A DNA stretch of 57,521 nucleotides, from positions 1 through 57,521 of the forward strand of contig JACQNZ010000004.1 in NCBI GenBank assembly GCA_016202815.1. Reading direction: 5' to 3'. The position numbers and the translations under genes are program-made. The notes beneath the pieces are model-generated. The model saw nothing but the letters and a program-made list of their open reading frames with translations, did no database searches and was not told where the DNA came from. Positions 41,294-50,735 of this stretch are shown here, in pieces. Each line of letters starts with the position of its first letter. Positions within the stretch are counted from its first letter, which is position 1. The stretch is from Candidatus Aenigmatarchaeota archaeon (GTDB lineage Archaea; Aenigmatarchaeota; Aenigmatarchaeia; JACPZZ01).

Positions 41294-42109
41294 TTATTGC
41301 CCAGCCTTGGCTTTGTGTTTCGGCGGCAGCCTTTTTTTGAGGCGGGACCTTAATACAGGAATTAACCTCTTTATCTCCAACACCCTTTCCCTGTACTTTT
41401 CCATCTTGATCCCGTAGCCTTCCCTTGTCAGCGTGCGCTTCTGAAAATGGTCGTACTGCGCTTTTTTCATCAGGCCTTTCAGCACGGTTTTTTCAATCGC
41501 GAGATTTTTTATCCTGTTTTTGGTGCGCATTTCTGTTATCCTGGCAAAAACAACAAAAGATGTTAAGGCGGCGATGAAAACGCCGGCGATGATGGTGTTT
41601 TGGTTGTCCTTTACAAAGGAGATTAAGTTCTCCCTTGCGGCTTTTATCCTGATCTGGACAATTGTAGCCTCTGCCCTGACGCTTGTCAGTTCTGCGTAGC
41701 CTTGTTTTATCAGCTTTTCAGCCTCTTCGTAGCGCTCCTGCTGGAATGCGGTCCGGCTTTTACCCAGGACCTCTTCAACGTCTGATGTGTTGAGGCCGTA
41801 CGACCTGACGTCCTCTATGCCCAGAGCCAGCGCCGTGATTGAATCGCTGATGTTGTAAGCCTGCAGTTTCCTGTCTGAAATCAGGCCGGCTTTTTCGGTT
41901 ACGATGGAATAGACCGTTGCATTGAACGCTTTCCTGGCATCCAACAGCGCGTCGCTGACAAATGCAACACCGAAGCCGGCGTCAGACATTTCCTTTATTT
42001 CATTTTCAGCCTGGGCCAGCAGCGCGGTGTAATTGGTTCCGGCCTGGCCGGCTGCGAAGCTGCCGGCGAGTAAAACCATTGCCAATGATATCAGATACGC
42101 CAGTTTCAT
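41294..42109 (-). CDS. Membrane protein with helical ectodomain and cytoplasmic coiled coil
   Basis: 271 residues from ATG 42109 (a TTG lies just before). Signal peptide (about residues 3-21), helical outer domain to about residue 165, TM (about 172-190), then a basic cytoplasmic coiled coil. Its part ending LKGLMKKAQYDHFQKRTLTR is related to two segments in the tail of the giant protein upstream, and its outer domain matches the helical region before that protein's TM. The ATG shares a base with the giant gene's stop (TGATG), so the two are translated together and may form one complex. Confidence 0.75.
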   Translation of the reverse strand: MKLAYLISLAMVLLAGSFAAGQAGTNYTALLAQAENEIKEMSDAGFGVAFVSDALLDARKAFNATVYSIVTEKAGLISDRKLQAYNISDSITALALGIEDVRSYGLNTSDVEEVLGKSRTAFQQERYEEAEKLIKQGYAELTSVRAEATIVQIRIKAARENLISFVKDNQNTIIAGVFIAALTSFVVFARITEMRTKNRIKNLAIEKTVLKGLMKKAQYDHFQKRTLTREGYGIKMEKYRERVLEIKRLIPVLRSRLKKRLPPKHKAKAGQ

Positions 42110-45100
42110 CAACTCACCTTCAGCCTTAACTTAGCGATTAGTTTTTTGGCCTTAAAGAACATTTTATCCGATATGGAAGGTTTGTATACAGAATATTTGT
42201 AGTAATGCCTGGTTTTGTATAACGCCTGCTTAATGGATTCGCTTCTTATCCTGCCGATTTTTCCCCTGATGGACCCCTCCAAATTGGCAACATTTCTCCG
42301 CAGCCATGCGCCGGGTTTTTTTACAAACGTTTTTTCAAACTCTTCCAAAACACGGGTTTGCGGCCTTATTTCAATAATTGTTTTTTCTTCTCCGGCCTCT
42401 TCCGCGGCTTCTTCGCGCACTTCTTCCAGTTCTTCCGGCTCTTCTTGCAGTTTTTCGCCACTTTTCTCAAACGGCTTTTTGATTTTGGAGAAAAACCTGT
42501 TAAAATCCATATTTGGGATTTCTATTTTTTTGTGTTTTTCCCGGCCTGCCCCTTTTTTCAGAAATTTTTTCTTCAGGCTCTTTCTGACCCACTTGCCCAG
42601 CAGCCTGCTTATTCCGGATTTTTTTCGCGCTGCCGGCCTGCTTTTTCTGGCCAGCCTGGTTTCCAGCACGGCGAGCGCCTCCTCTATCTCAGTTTTCCTC
42701 GCCTTGTACGCCTCCATCCTTTGCGAGTAAACCGATTTTTTCATAGAGCGCTTTTCAAAATATTCCCGTTGCAGGGTTTTCATCAGGTTAAGGATCCCGT
42801 CGTCCTCTTTTTTCAGGTTTTCCATCTCTTTCGAGGCTTTGATTATTCCTATTCTCCTGGACCTGAGCCTGGCGCGCTCTTCCCTGATCTCTGACAGCCT
42901 GCTTTCGTATTTGCGAACCGATTTGCGGTAATCTGTCGCGGACATTGTTTTTTCCACGTAAACCTTCCTTTGGGACTGTTTCATCAGCTTTGTTATGTTT
43001 TCCTCTTCCACCGAAAGGTCTTTCAGTTTTTTCGCAATGAGCAGCGCAGCCACGCGCCTGTAGGTTATTGCGCCTACAACACAAGCTGCGGCGGCCAGGG
43101 TGGCAACGGCCCACCAGTAATCCATCAGGAATTTCGCGTAATTTATCCTGCCGCCCGTTTCGATAGCGTAAATCAGCTGCGCGTCCCTGACCCTTTGCGC
43201 GGCTGACGCGTAATCCTCCCGCTCAAACGCGGCGAGCGCAAGGTTGAGAAGGTTCTTTGTCCCGTCGACGCGCAAACCTCTGCTTTCCGCGTCTTTGATG
43301 CTGTGCATGAGCTCTTGTACCGAATTTCTCGCGCTGAAGGCGGTGTCTTTCGCGAGCGTTATCAGGCCGGTTATCTCGTTTACTTTTTCATAATCCCTTT
43401 TTTCGAACGTGGTTTTTGCCTGGTCAAGAAGTTTTTTGATTGCGGCGGCCGGGATGTCTGCGGCCAGCATTTCCTGGTAATATTTGGCCGCCTGTTCCAG
43501 CGTTTCGTTGGCGTCGGCCCTGCTTATTTCATGGACGGACAAAGTCACGAACCTTTGTTCTATGATGTCCCTTTCCGATGCGCCTTCTACCAGCCTCCCT
43601 TTGATCGTGAAATTCAGCGGATGCTCGCCTTTGGTCAGGTAAGCTGGCGCTGTGACAGCTATCCTGAACAGGCCGGTCTCATTGTATGGAATTTCCGTTA
43701 TCCTTTCCGGCGATGTTGATACGTATTGGGCTAAAAAACCTTTCACGTCAAGAACCACGTTTTTCATGACAGAATTCCTGAAGGGGTTGGTAACCTTTAT
43801 TTCAAACGTGTCATTCAATCCCCTCACAAGCTCAAGCGTTTCTTCTGTCTGCAATAGCAGCGCTTTTTGTTCGGGCGTTGCCGCAGAAGTCGCGGGTGCG
43901 GTTATCCCGCCGCCTGACGAGCTGCCGGACGATGGCGATGACGGCGATGAGGCAGAATTGACGGACACGGTTCTGGAATCGCTGCCTGTCGCGGCTTCGT
44001 TAGAACCGGCTACGGCCGATATCGTGTGCGTGCCTGTCGCGGCTGACGAGTTAACAGAGATTGTGATGTTGCTTGTAACCCTGGAGCCTACGCCGAGGAA
44101 TCCTATGAAATCATTTATTGAGCCGGACGTGTTGGCCCACCCGGAAGGAAGCGACCAGTTAAACCACGCGCCTGTCGCCTCGCTTGTGCCGAGGTTTGAC
44201 AAAGTTGCTGTTAAAACAATTCCCGAGTCGCCGTGCGTAACAGTTGCGTCGTAGCTGGTTATCGCAACCTCGAACAGCGGGCCTGCCACGTTCTGTATAA
44301 CAACTGTGCCGTTTATGGTTTGGGAGGAAATCAGCGTCGGGTTTATCGTGTACGCGGCGATTGTTATGCTGTACGCGTATGTGCCGACAGCAAACCCTGT
44401 GGTGTTCGCTGTCACATTGAACGTTGTCTTATTGAAAGTTGAATTGACTATCAATCGCATGGACGTATTGGTCCTGTTGAACAGGATCCAGCTGCTGTCC
44501 GATGTTATTGTGAAGTTCAGGTCGAAGTCGGCGGTGTTGTTTATTGTTATGTTCCCGAGGCTTATTTCCCGCGGATCCGTGCGGATTATTGCCTTTGTTT
44601 CCGCTACTGTTGTCATGTTGAGCCACGTATAATCAAGGCTTACCGTGATATTCGTTACGGGGGTGGCATTCACATTTCCGGAGGTGTCGTTTGCGTATAT
44701 GCGGAAGCTCCAGTTGCCTGCTGCCGGCGTGAAGTTGCCTGAATACATTGCGGTTGTTACAGGGGACATCAGGCGTTCCAGCCAAACGTCCGACGTGTTT
44801 AGCCTGTACTGGACGACGACAGAGCTGACTGAGACATTGTCGGAAACGAACGCGGTCAGGTTTACCATAACGTTCGGATCCAGACTGTCTGTGGTGTTCG
44901 GCAGGTATGTGACATTTTCTATTGCAGGGGAAGTGACATCCGATACGCTTATCGTCCATGTTGTCGTGTTCACCCGGCCGGCCTTGTCAAACGCGTAAGC
45001 CTTGCATTGCACGGTCCCGGGGGTCGTGTTCGCGGAGCTTATGGTGTAATTTATCCAGCTGCTGCCCAAAGAAATCAGGCTGGAGTTTATCGCCGTGCCG

Positions 45101-48100
45101 GTTTCATTGTGCTCCATGTAGCCGTAATCCAACGCGACGTTGTCGCTCCATTGGGAGTAACAGGTTATGTCCGTATTTTCATCCGGGGACAGCGGCGTGT
45201 TGTTTTTCAGGATGTTCTGCGGCGCTGCCGTGTCGATGAAGAAATAAACCAATGACGAATTCCCGGCGTTCTTGTTCGCCGACGTGTCGTTGGCGTAGAA
45301 CATTATTGTGTGCGGGCCGTCTGCCGGCGCAATGGTCGCGTTCCAGCTCGCCAAAGAAATGTTGCTCATGCTTACGTTCGCGGTCCCGTTTATGGAATAA
45401 GAGGCCGAGCTTCCGGATTCGCTGAGCGTTATGTTTGCAAGGACGCTGGCCGAGGAGTAATACGTGCCGTTCACAGGCGACCATACTGTTATAGTGGGCG
45501 GAGACGTGTCCGTAAGCGTCGTGTCCACGGAAAATATCCTGGAACTTGTTCCCATGTTGCCGTATGAATCGTTTGCGTAGAACAGGAGCGTGTGCCCGCT
45601 GTTGGACAGGCCGGATATGGCTGCGCTCCAGAATGTCGGCGTCGAGTTTACCATGGTCACGTTTGCCGCGCCGTCAAGGGAATAACCGGACCAGCTCACT
45701 GCCTCGTCCATGCCCAATTGCGCGGTCACGGAATTTTCCGGGTGCGTCTGGTTGGCCGGGTTTATTACCGTTATAGAAGGTCCGGTCGAATCTGTTGTGT
45801 ATGTGCCTGACGCGTTGAAAGACGCGGTCTCGTTCAGGCTGTCGTAAAGGAACGCGTACCACGTGTGCGCCGCGTCGTTGTTCTCTGAGTTGAAAACGCA
45901 GCTTGCGTTGGGCGAAGTTGTTGCATTCGAACAGTAAGTGTTGTTGCAGCCGGCTGATGAAACGGAAGTTGAATTGCAAACGAAAAAGTTCAGCGTCTGG
46001 CCCGAATCGGCGTCGGATGAGAATGTTGTTACCGTTACGGCGGAGCCGCCTTTGATTGTTGCGGCGTTGTCCGCCGCTGACGTCAACACCGGCAATTGAT
46101 TTATGCTGATTGTCTTGCTTTGGACGGATTGGATGTTGCCTGCAGGGTCAGAGGAATTGTACCTTAAGAAATTGGTTCCCCTGCTTGAGGACGTGAATGT
46201 CACCACGCCGCCCGAATCTATGGCCGTGGAGGGCGTGCACGAGTTTGACGTATCGGTGCAGAATTTTGTCTGGATGTTGGCGAAACCGTATTCGAGGTTG
46301 TCGTTTTCGGTTATTGCTACATAGTACGGAGGGACCTGCACAGATGATGACGAGTTATCAGATGTTGTCGGCGCGGTCCAATCCGTGACTAAAGAAACTA
46401 TGTCAAGGTTCTGGGTCGTGTTTTGCGAGTTGCCGAGCGAGTCCTGGCAGCTTACATAAAAATTGTACGCATCAAGGCCTTGCGTCGTCGTGGTTGCCGG
46501 GCATGTTGCCTGGCTGCCTGATATTGTGCAGTCGTTTGCCATCGAACCGTACACGATGTCCGAAGTCCCCCACCTGCACGCCATGCCGGCCTCGCCGTTG
46601 ATTGTCATGTTGGTCCAGCCGTCGTCGGTTTTGTCATAATATGTGATGTCCGCGTCGCCGGCAACGTCGGCAACAGAAGTGGCAGGAGGCGACGAGTCTG
46701 TGACAAAAGTCGTGTTGACTGCGTAGGAATAGAAATCGTTGTCGAACGCCCTGCAATAGGACGTGTGCAGTGCATCGTCCGCGGTTACGGCGTATGTGCA
46801 TGTCAGTCCATACGGCCGGGTTGTGTCTGTAATCGTCCCGCCTGTGCATATTGTGCTGGCGGCGGTTGGCGTCGACGAAGATTCGGAACAGTACAAATTA
46901 AGCGTCTGGCCGTTCGGGTCGTCTATGCCCGCGCCCGTGATAGTCACGACATTCCCGCCCTTTATCGGGCTTGGCGATGCGGAAACGGAACGCATCACCG
47001 GCGTGGAATTTTCCAGCAAAACCGATATCAACCTCGCCCTTTTGATGCCGAAATTGCTTAGCGTGCCGCCGGTCGCGCTGTGCTCTATCCTGTCAGACTG
47101 GAAAGCTGACGTCAAATTCGCAACGGTTATGAACAGCGGCGCAGCCCAGTCTGTAGTGTCCGTGGCTTCCAATGAGACGTTATAAGATTTTGTGGTGCCG
47201 TTGTAGAAAGTAATTTTGTTCGAGGTTGTCGTGCCGGACTGGTGCTCGGCTGATCCTAAAATCAAATGGCGGCCTGGCGTGGTTGAATAGCTGTTGACAG
47301 TCTTATTGTACCAGTTGTTCGCTGCTGCAGGGCTTGTCTCGGATTCGCTTTCATTGTAATAAGATTTGTTGAACGAATCGAGCCTGACCGCGATCAGGTG
47401 TGCGTTTTTAATGGTCGCTGTGTCGGCTGCGTTGTTCGTTTTGAAGGTCAGGTTAAGCACAACCTCGCTGGCGTTGAGCGTGATGTTTTTTATTGTTGCG
47501 CAGCCGTAGCGGTTTCTTAAGTCGCGCTGTTCAAACCGGCATTCCATGTATTCGGTGCCGTCGATGTACAGGTTGACCGGGGCTGCGCGGCCGGTGGCCG
47601 AGTTCTGTATGTTTGCAGAGGCCATTATAAGATAACTGCCCGCCGATGCCGGGGTGAAGTTTAATCTCGATTTCTCAACAGGCGTTGTGCTGCTCGTGGT
47701 TGTTGCGTCCTCGCTTTCGTTGTATTCAGAATCTATCTGCATTACGGCTATTCTCGCGTTCCTTATGAACCCGGTCGACGTCGCGTTCCACCTTATTGTT
47801 ATGTTGTGCTGGCTTGTGTTCAACGCGATCCTCTTCACAGCTGAAAATGGAAACCAGTCCGTAAGGTCCTTTGGCCTGTATAAAATCTCATGGTGCACTA
47901 TGCCGTCGATGACTAACGCGGCGCCAACGAACTCGCCTGCGCCTCCGCTTGAATGGTTGGCCTCTGCGGCTGCTATTACCGTGTAGTTCGCCGCTGCAGC
48001 GGGCGTGAAGCCTATGCCGACCTTGTCGGTGTATGCGGACGAAGTGATGGATTGTTCGGCTGCGCTTTCATTGAAATAGAACTCCAGGGCGTTTACATCA

Positions 48101-48177
48101 CCTGTCAACAGCCCTGATGAAATTAGTAAAATTGCAATTGTAAAAAGCTGTTTAAAATTCATTTTTTTATTCTCCAC
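42109..48177 (-). CDS. Giant Ig-like surface protein with TM and long cytoplasmic tail
   Basis: 2022 residues (ATG 48177; an internal ATG trims five). Signal peptide (about residues 8-30). Then three related domains of about 130 residues (each with a YNESE-type linker and SAVKRIALNTSQHNITIRWN-like strand), many Ig-like domains with SPPTITVWSP-type joints, and a membrane-proximal domain resembling archaeal alpha-galactosidase-NEW3-like modules. A TM near residue 1680 leads into a basic coiled-coil tail of about 330 residues. The outer part would face the environment while the tail reaches the cytoplasm, suggesting signalling or anchoring. Confidence 0.82.
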   Translation of the reverse strand: MENKKMNFKQLFTIAILLISSGLLTGDVNALEFYFNESAAEQSITSSAYTDKVGIGFTPAAAANYTVIAAAEANHSSGGAGEFVGAALVIDGIVHHEILYRPKDLTDWFPFSAVKRIALNTSQHNITIRWNATSTGFIRNARIAVMQIDSEYNESEDATTTSSTTPVEKSRLNFTPASAGSYLIMASANIQNSATGRAAPVNLYIDGTEYMECRFEQRDLRNRYGCATIKNITLNASEVVLNLTFKTNNAADTATIKNAHLIAVRLDSFNKSYYNESESETSPAAANNWYNKTVNSYSTTPGRHLILGSAEHQSGTTTSNKITFYNGTTKSYNVSLEATDTTDWAAPLFITVANLTSAFQSDRIEHSATGGTLSNFGIKRARLISVLLENSTPVMRSVSASPSPIKGGNVVTITGAGIDDPNGQTLNLYCSESSSTPTAASTICTGGTITDTTRPYGLTCTYAVTADDALHTSYCRAFDNDFYSYAVNTTFVTDSSPPATSVADVAGDADITYYDKTDDGWTNMTINGEAGMACRWGTSDIVYGSMANDCTISGSQATCPATTTTQGLDAYNFYVSCQDSLGNSQNTTQNLDIVSLVTDWTAPTTSDNSSSSVQVPPYYVAITENDNLEYGFANIQTKFCTDTSNSCTPSTAIDSGGVVTFTSSSRGTNFLRYNSSDPAGNIQSVQSKTISINQLPVLTSAADNAATIKGGSAVTVTTFSSDADSGQTLNFFVCNSTSVSSAGCNNTYCSNATTSPNASCVFNSENNDAAHTWYAFLYDSLNETASFNASGTYTTDSTGPSITVINPANQTHPENSVTAQLGMDEAVSWSGYSLDGAANVTMVNSTPTFWSAAISGLSNSGHTLLFYANDSYGNMGTSSRIFSVDTTLTDTSPPTITVWSPVNGTYYSSASVLANITLSESGSSASYSINGTANVSMSNISLASWNATIAPADGPHTIMFYANDTSANKNAGNSSLVYFFIDTAAPQNILKNNTPLSPDENTDITCYSQWSDNVALDYGYMEHNETGTAINSSLISLGSSWINYTISSANTTPGTVQCKAYAFDKAGRVNTTTWTISVSDVTSPAIENVTYLPNTTDSLDPNVMVNLTAFVSDNVSVSSVVVQYRLNTSDVWLERLMSPVTTAMYSGNFTPAAGNWSFRIYANDTSGNVNATPVTNITVSLDYTWLNMTTVAETKAIIRTDPREISLGNITINNTADFDLNFTITSDSSWILFNRTNTSMRLIVNSTFNKTTFNVTANTTGFAVGTYAYSITIAAYTINPTLISSQTINGTVVIQNVAGPLFEVAITSYDATVTHGDSGIVLTATLSNLGTSEATGAWFNWSLPSGWANTSGSINDFIGFLGVGSRVTSNITISVNSSAATGTHTISAVAGSNEAATGSDSRTVSVNSASSPSSPSSGSSSGGGITAPATSAATPEQKALLLQTEETLELVRGLNDTFEIKVTNPFRNSVMKNVVLDVKGFLAQYVSTSPERITEIPYNETGLFRIAVTAPAYLTKGEHPLNFTIKGRLVEGASERDIIEQRFVTLSVHEISRADANETLEQAAKYYQEMLAADIPAAAIKKLLDQAKTTFEKRDYEKVNEITGLITLAKDTAFSARNSVQELMHSIKDAESRGLRVDGTKNLLNLALAAFEREDYASAAQRVRDAQLIYAIETGGRINYAKFLMDYWWAVATLAAAACVVGAITYRRVAALLIAKKLKDLSVEEENITKLMKQSQRKVYVEKTMSATDYRKSVRKYESRLSEIREERARLRSRRIGIIKASKEMENLKKEDDGILNLMKTLQREYFEKRSMKKSVYSQRMEAYKARKTEIEEALAVLETRLARKSRPAARKKSGISRLLGKWVRKSLKKKFLKKGAGREKHKKIEIPNMDFNRFFSKIKKPFEKSGEKLQEEPEELEEVREEAAEEAGEEKTIIEIRPQTRVLEEFEKTFVKKPGAWLRRNVANLEGSIRGKIGRIRSESIKQALYKTRHYYKYSVYKPSISDKMFFKAKKLIAKLRLKVS

Positions 48178-48359
48178 AGGTTAAGGTTGCTGATCTTCAG
48201 CCTTTCTAATTTTCCTTCGAGCTGCAGTTGCATGCAATGTGTATTGACAGAATGCCACGCCCTGTTGATTTTGATGGCAATTTCTCTGGTAGAAACAGGA
48301 TTTTCAGACCCCCTCAAAATTTTCAAGACAGCTACGTCTATGGACTTGTCTACGTTCAT
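48159..48359 (-). CDS. Small winged-helix protein before the second giant gene
   Basis: 66 residues: VDKSIDVAVLKILRGSENPV, helix REIAIKINRAWHSVNTHCMQ, wing GKLERLKISNLNLWRIKK. It overlaps the giant gene's start by 19 bases, so they are read from one message. The arrangement mirrors 31205-31399 before the first giant gene. A perfect palindrome lies between its TATA-like box and start. Confidence 0.75.
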   Translation of the reverse strand: MNVDKSIDVAVLKILRGSENPVSTREIAIKINRAWHSVNTHCMQLQLEGKLERLKISNLNLWRIKK

Positions 48360-48370
48360 ATCAACGATTA

Positions 48371-48384
48371 TGCGAACGTTCGCA
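48371..48384 (-). promoter_or_regulatory. Palindromic operator candidate
   Basis: TGCGAACGTTCGCA, a perfect 14-bp palindrome, 11 bp upstream of the winged-helix ATG (48359) and just downstream of the TATA-like TTTAAG (48384-48390, minus strand). The position suits an autorepressor. Confidence 0.6.
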
Positions 48385-48424
48385 CTTAAAGCTTGTAGCC
48401 AGCCGCGAAGTTATGCAAAAAAAT

Positions 48425-49396
48425 TCAGCCTTTCTCTTCTACCCCGCCGAACACTTCCTGCTCCGGATAGACGATTATGCCCTTGTCCGTGATCTGGAAG
48501 GCGACGATCTTTTTCTGGTGCTTTGCCCCGCGCATCTTAAGGATCTCGATTGCGTTTTCCCTGATTGTCCCTCTCCGGATGTTGTAAAGGACTATCACGC
48601 CGTCGGCCAGAAATTCCTCTATGCCGTTCTCGCTGAACTTTGTCGGCAATTGCTCGGTCTCGGATATTAAAAACGACAGGACACCTTTCCTTTCAAAATA
48701 CCTGAACAGCTGTTCTATGTATATCCTGTACGTCTCCTCCCTGTTGCTGAATGCGGCGGCCAGTGCGGACAATGAATCCAGCACGACCCTGTCCGGTTTG
48801 AAGCCTTCGGGTATCAGGCCCGGAATCTCGTCCAGCTCTATAAGCAGTTCGCCCTTGGCCTTGGCCAATAAGGCTTCGACGGACGTGGATATGTCGAATG
48901 CGTCGGCCTGCTTTATTTTCAGCAGGCCTTTCCTTTCCAATGCGTCCGGGTCCCAGCCGAAATCCTTCATGTGTTTTTTCAGGTTCTTTTCAGACTCCTC
49001 GAATGATATGTAAAGGCATTTTTCGCTGTTGGCCGCGGCGTAGTTCAGTGTCTGGAGCGCAAATATGGTCTTTCCCGAGCCTGCGCCGCCAGACAACAGT
49101 ATCGCGGAGCCTTTTGGTATCCCGTTTTCAAGCAGCTCGTCGAAACCGGTTATGCCTGTCTTGATCCAGCCTGCGGCAGGCGGTTTTTTCAGGGCTTTTC
49201 CCTTTACCCTGCTGGCAGGCTTCGGCCTTTTGGTTATCTCGCTTCGCGTGGGGTAATTTTTTATCCTGTGTTTTTGCGGGATTCGCCGCTCCTTCTTTTT
49301 CCTGCTTATAAAAGCCTTAAGCGCATCTTTTTTTAAGGTTTCCAGAAGGCTGCCAAGCATATTTCCTTTGACTTTCGTTTTTTTTATCCGAGCCAT
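48425..49396 (-). CDS. KaiC-like RecA-superfamily ATPase
   Basis: 323 residues from ATG 49396. A lysine-rich N-terminal extension of about 65 residues precedes a single KaiC domain: GITGFDELLENGIPKGSAIL, Walker A GGAGSGKT, YISFEESEKNLKKHM with the paired catalytic Glu, Walker B RVVLDSLSALAAAF. Archaeal single-domain KaiC proteins act in signalling, surface-structure control or DNA repair. Placed upstream of the giant surface operon with a second KaiC-like gene. Confidence 0.85.
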   Translation of the reverse strand: MARIKKTKVKGNMLGSLLETLKKDALKAFISRKKKERRIPQKHRIKNYPTRSEITKRPKPASRVKGKALKKPPAAGWIKTGITGFDELLENGIPKGSAILLSGGAGSGKTIFALQTLNYAAANSEKCLYISFEESEKNLKKHMKDFGWDPDALERKGLLKIKQADAFDISTSVEALLAKAKGELLIELDEIPGLIPEGFKPDRVVLDSLSALAAAFSNREETYRIYIEQLFRYFERKGVLSFLISETEQLPTKFSENGIEEFLADGVIVLYNIRRGTIRENAIEILKMRGAKHQKKIVAFQITDKGIIVYPEQEVFGGVEEKG

Positions 49397-49422
49397 GGTA
49401 ATCCGCACCGCCCAACCCCGGA

Positions 49423-49737
49423 TTATTTCTGCCTGCCGGACGGCTTGTCGAATTTTATCTTTGAGTTATACGACCTTAAAAGCTGGACAACGGCCACGAA
49501 GACAAGGAGGTATCCGACCAGCCTCAGGCCGGATAAAAACACGAGCTGGCCTGCGAACTGCGCCGAGGCCTGCAATATTCCGTGCGAGGCAACGAAAACA
49601 AAACCGAACATCAGGTAGAGCCAAAACGGGGGTTTTTCCATGCCTTTGAAGTAGACTGTTATTGTGTATACAAAACCTACCGTTATCCCTATCAACAAAG
49701 CTATTGACAAACCGTCCAGTATAGTTTCCAGCGCCAT
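49423..49737 (-). CDS. Small three-TM membrane protein
   Basis: 104 residues with TM segments at about 8-28, 38-58 and 65-88 and a basic cytoplasmic end (KIKFDKPSGRQK). No family name. It lies between two KaiC-like ATPase genes (26 and 4 bases away), so a membrane partner for them is a fair guess. Confidence 0.65.
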   Translation of the reverse strand: MALETILDGLSIALLIGITVGFVYTITVYFKGMEKPPFWLYLMFGFVFVASHGILQASAQFAGQLVFLSGLRLVGYLLVFVAVVQLLRSYNSKIKFDKPSGRQK

Positions 49738-49741
49738 GTTA

Positions 49742-50428
49742 TCAACCGATTACTATTTTGTTGTCCCTTATTGAATAGTTTACGCTTTTTTCCACACCCA
49801 GACCGTCCGTTTCGATAGCCCAGCCGGAGCCGCTTTTTTTCATGTGTATCAATGAATCCAGGATAGAATTTAACGCGGTCACGTCCTTTTCGTCGTGCAT
49901 GCCTTCCTCGACAATGAACATGCTGCTTGCGCCGCTGGCCTTTATCTTGCTGTTCATCTGCTGCACGAAAATTTCTATTGTGCGCGGGTTGTTGTACAGC
50001 AATAACGTAGACACGGAATCAAAGACAACCCTTACGTTGTTTTTTTTCGGAATCCTTTTCACGACCTCGGAATAAGCTATGCCTATTTCAGTCAGCGCGG
50101 TCGGCCCGTCCACCCTGATAATGAAAGCCGTGTTGCCCTTGTGCACGCCCGCGTGCACGGAGTAGCAGTCCACGAACCTCAGCAAGCCGTTTTCTAGCAT
50201 CTTGTCCACGAGGCCTATGTCCTCCATTTTTTTCACAACGTCTTCCGGGAAGCTGTTGGTGACAATGTAAATGCCGGACTCGTTGCTTTTCAGGCCTTCG
50301 AGCAGGAAGTGCAGCCCGAACAAAGACTTGCCGGCCTTTGGCGGACCCAGTATCATCACAGACGATTTGTTCGGGATTCCGCCCTTTAGCAGGGAATCGA
50401 ACTTGTTCAATCCTGTCTTGACGGGCAT
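49742..50428 (-). CDS. Second KaiC-like ATPase, shorter
   Basis: 228 residues from ATG 50428 (longer frames start at 50527 and 50554 but lack family features). KTGLNKFDSLLKGGIPN opens the domain. Walker A is GPPKAGKS and Walker B VRVVFDSVSTLLLY. The paired Glu of KaiC is replaced by TNSFPED, so ATP hydrolysis may be altered. It probably works with the neighbouring KaiC protein and the small membrane protein. Confidence 0.8.
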   Translation of the reverse strand: MPVKTGLNKFDSLLKGGIPNKSSVMILGPPKAGKSLFGLHFLLEGLKSNESGIYIVTNSFPEDVVKKMEDIGLVDKMLENGLLRFVDCYSVHAGVHKGNTAFIIRVDGPTALTEIGIAYSEVVKRIPKKNNVRVVFDSVSTLLLYNNPRTIEIFVQQMNSKIKASGASSMFIVEEGMHDEKDVTALNSILDSLIHMKKSGSGWAIETDGLGVEKSVNYSIRDNKIVIG

Positions 50429-50592
50429 GGATAATATTTTCTCGGGTTGCAGGAATATATACGCGGTCCGGCTATCGTAACGCCTGCTTTGCCTATTTTT
50501 AAATTCCTGCCCGATATTTTTGTGCATGGTAAACGAAATCCGCGCGAGCCACATACTTGTTAAGACGGAGTCCGGTTGGCATTTGATAACAT

Positions 50593-50693
50593 AGGAAATA
50601 TAAATTTCCTAATTGAGAAAACTGATGTTTTCCCAATGCACGATTGCAAGTTTGCCCGAAGGCAAACTGCAGCAGTTTTGCCCAAGCAAAACT
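50593..50693. repeat. Second array of short palindromes
   Basis: The gap 50429-50735 holds AGGAAAT-ATAA-ATTTCCT (50593-50610), an imperfect TTGAGAAAAC-TGAT-GTTTTCCCAA (50613-50636), AGTTTGCC-CGAA-GGCAAACT (50649-50668) and AGTTTTGC-CCAA-GCAAAACT (50674-50693). The last two stems are identical to those at 38464 and 38440, in reversed order. The rest of the gap shows no gene. Confidence 0.8.
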
Positions 50694-50735
50694 TGCTTGA
50701 TATGCAAATCGTTGAAGTTACGGACAAGAAATAAA

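Noticed and set aside
43652-44254. 200-codon plus-strand frame inside the second giant surface gene
   Set aside because: Antisense to a well-supported coding frame and without family features.
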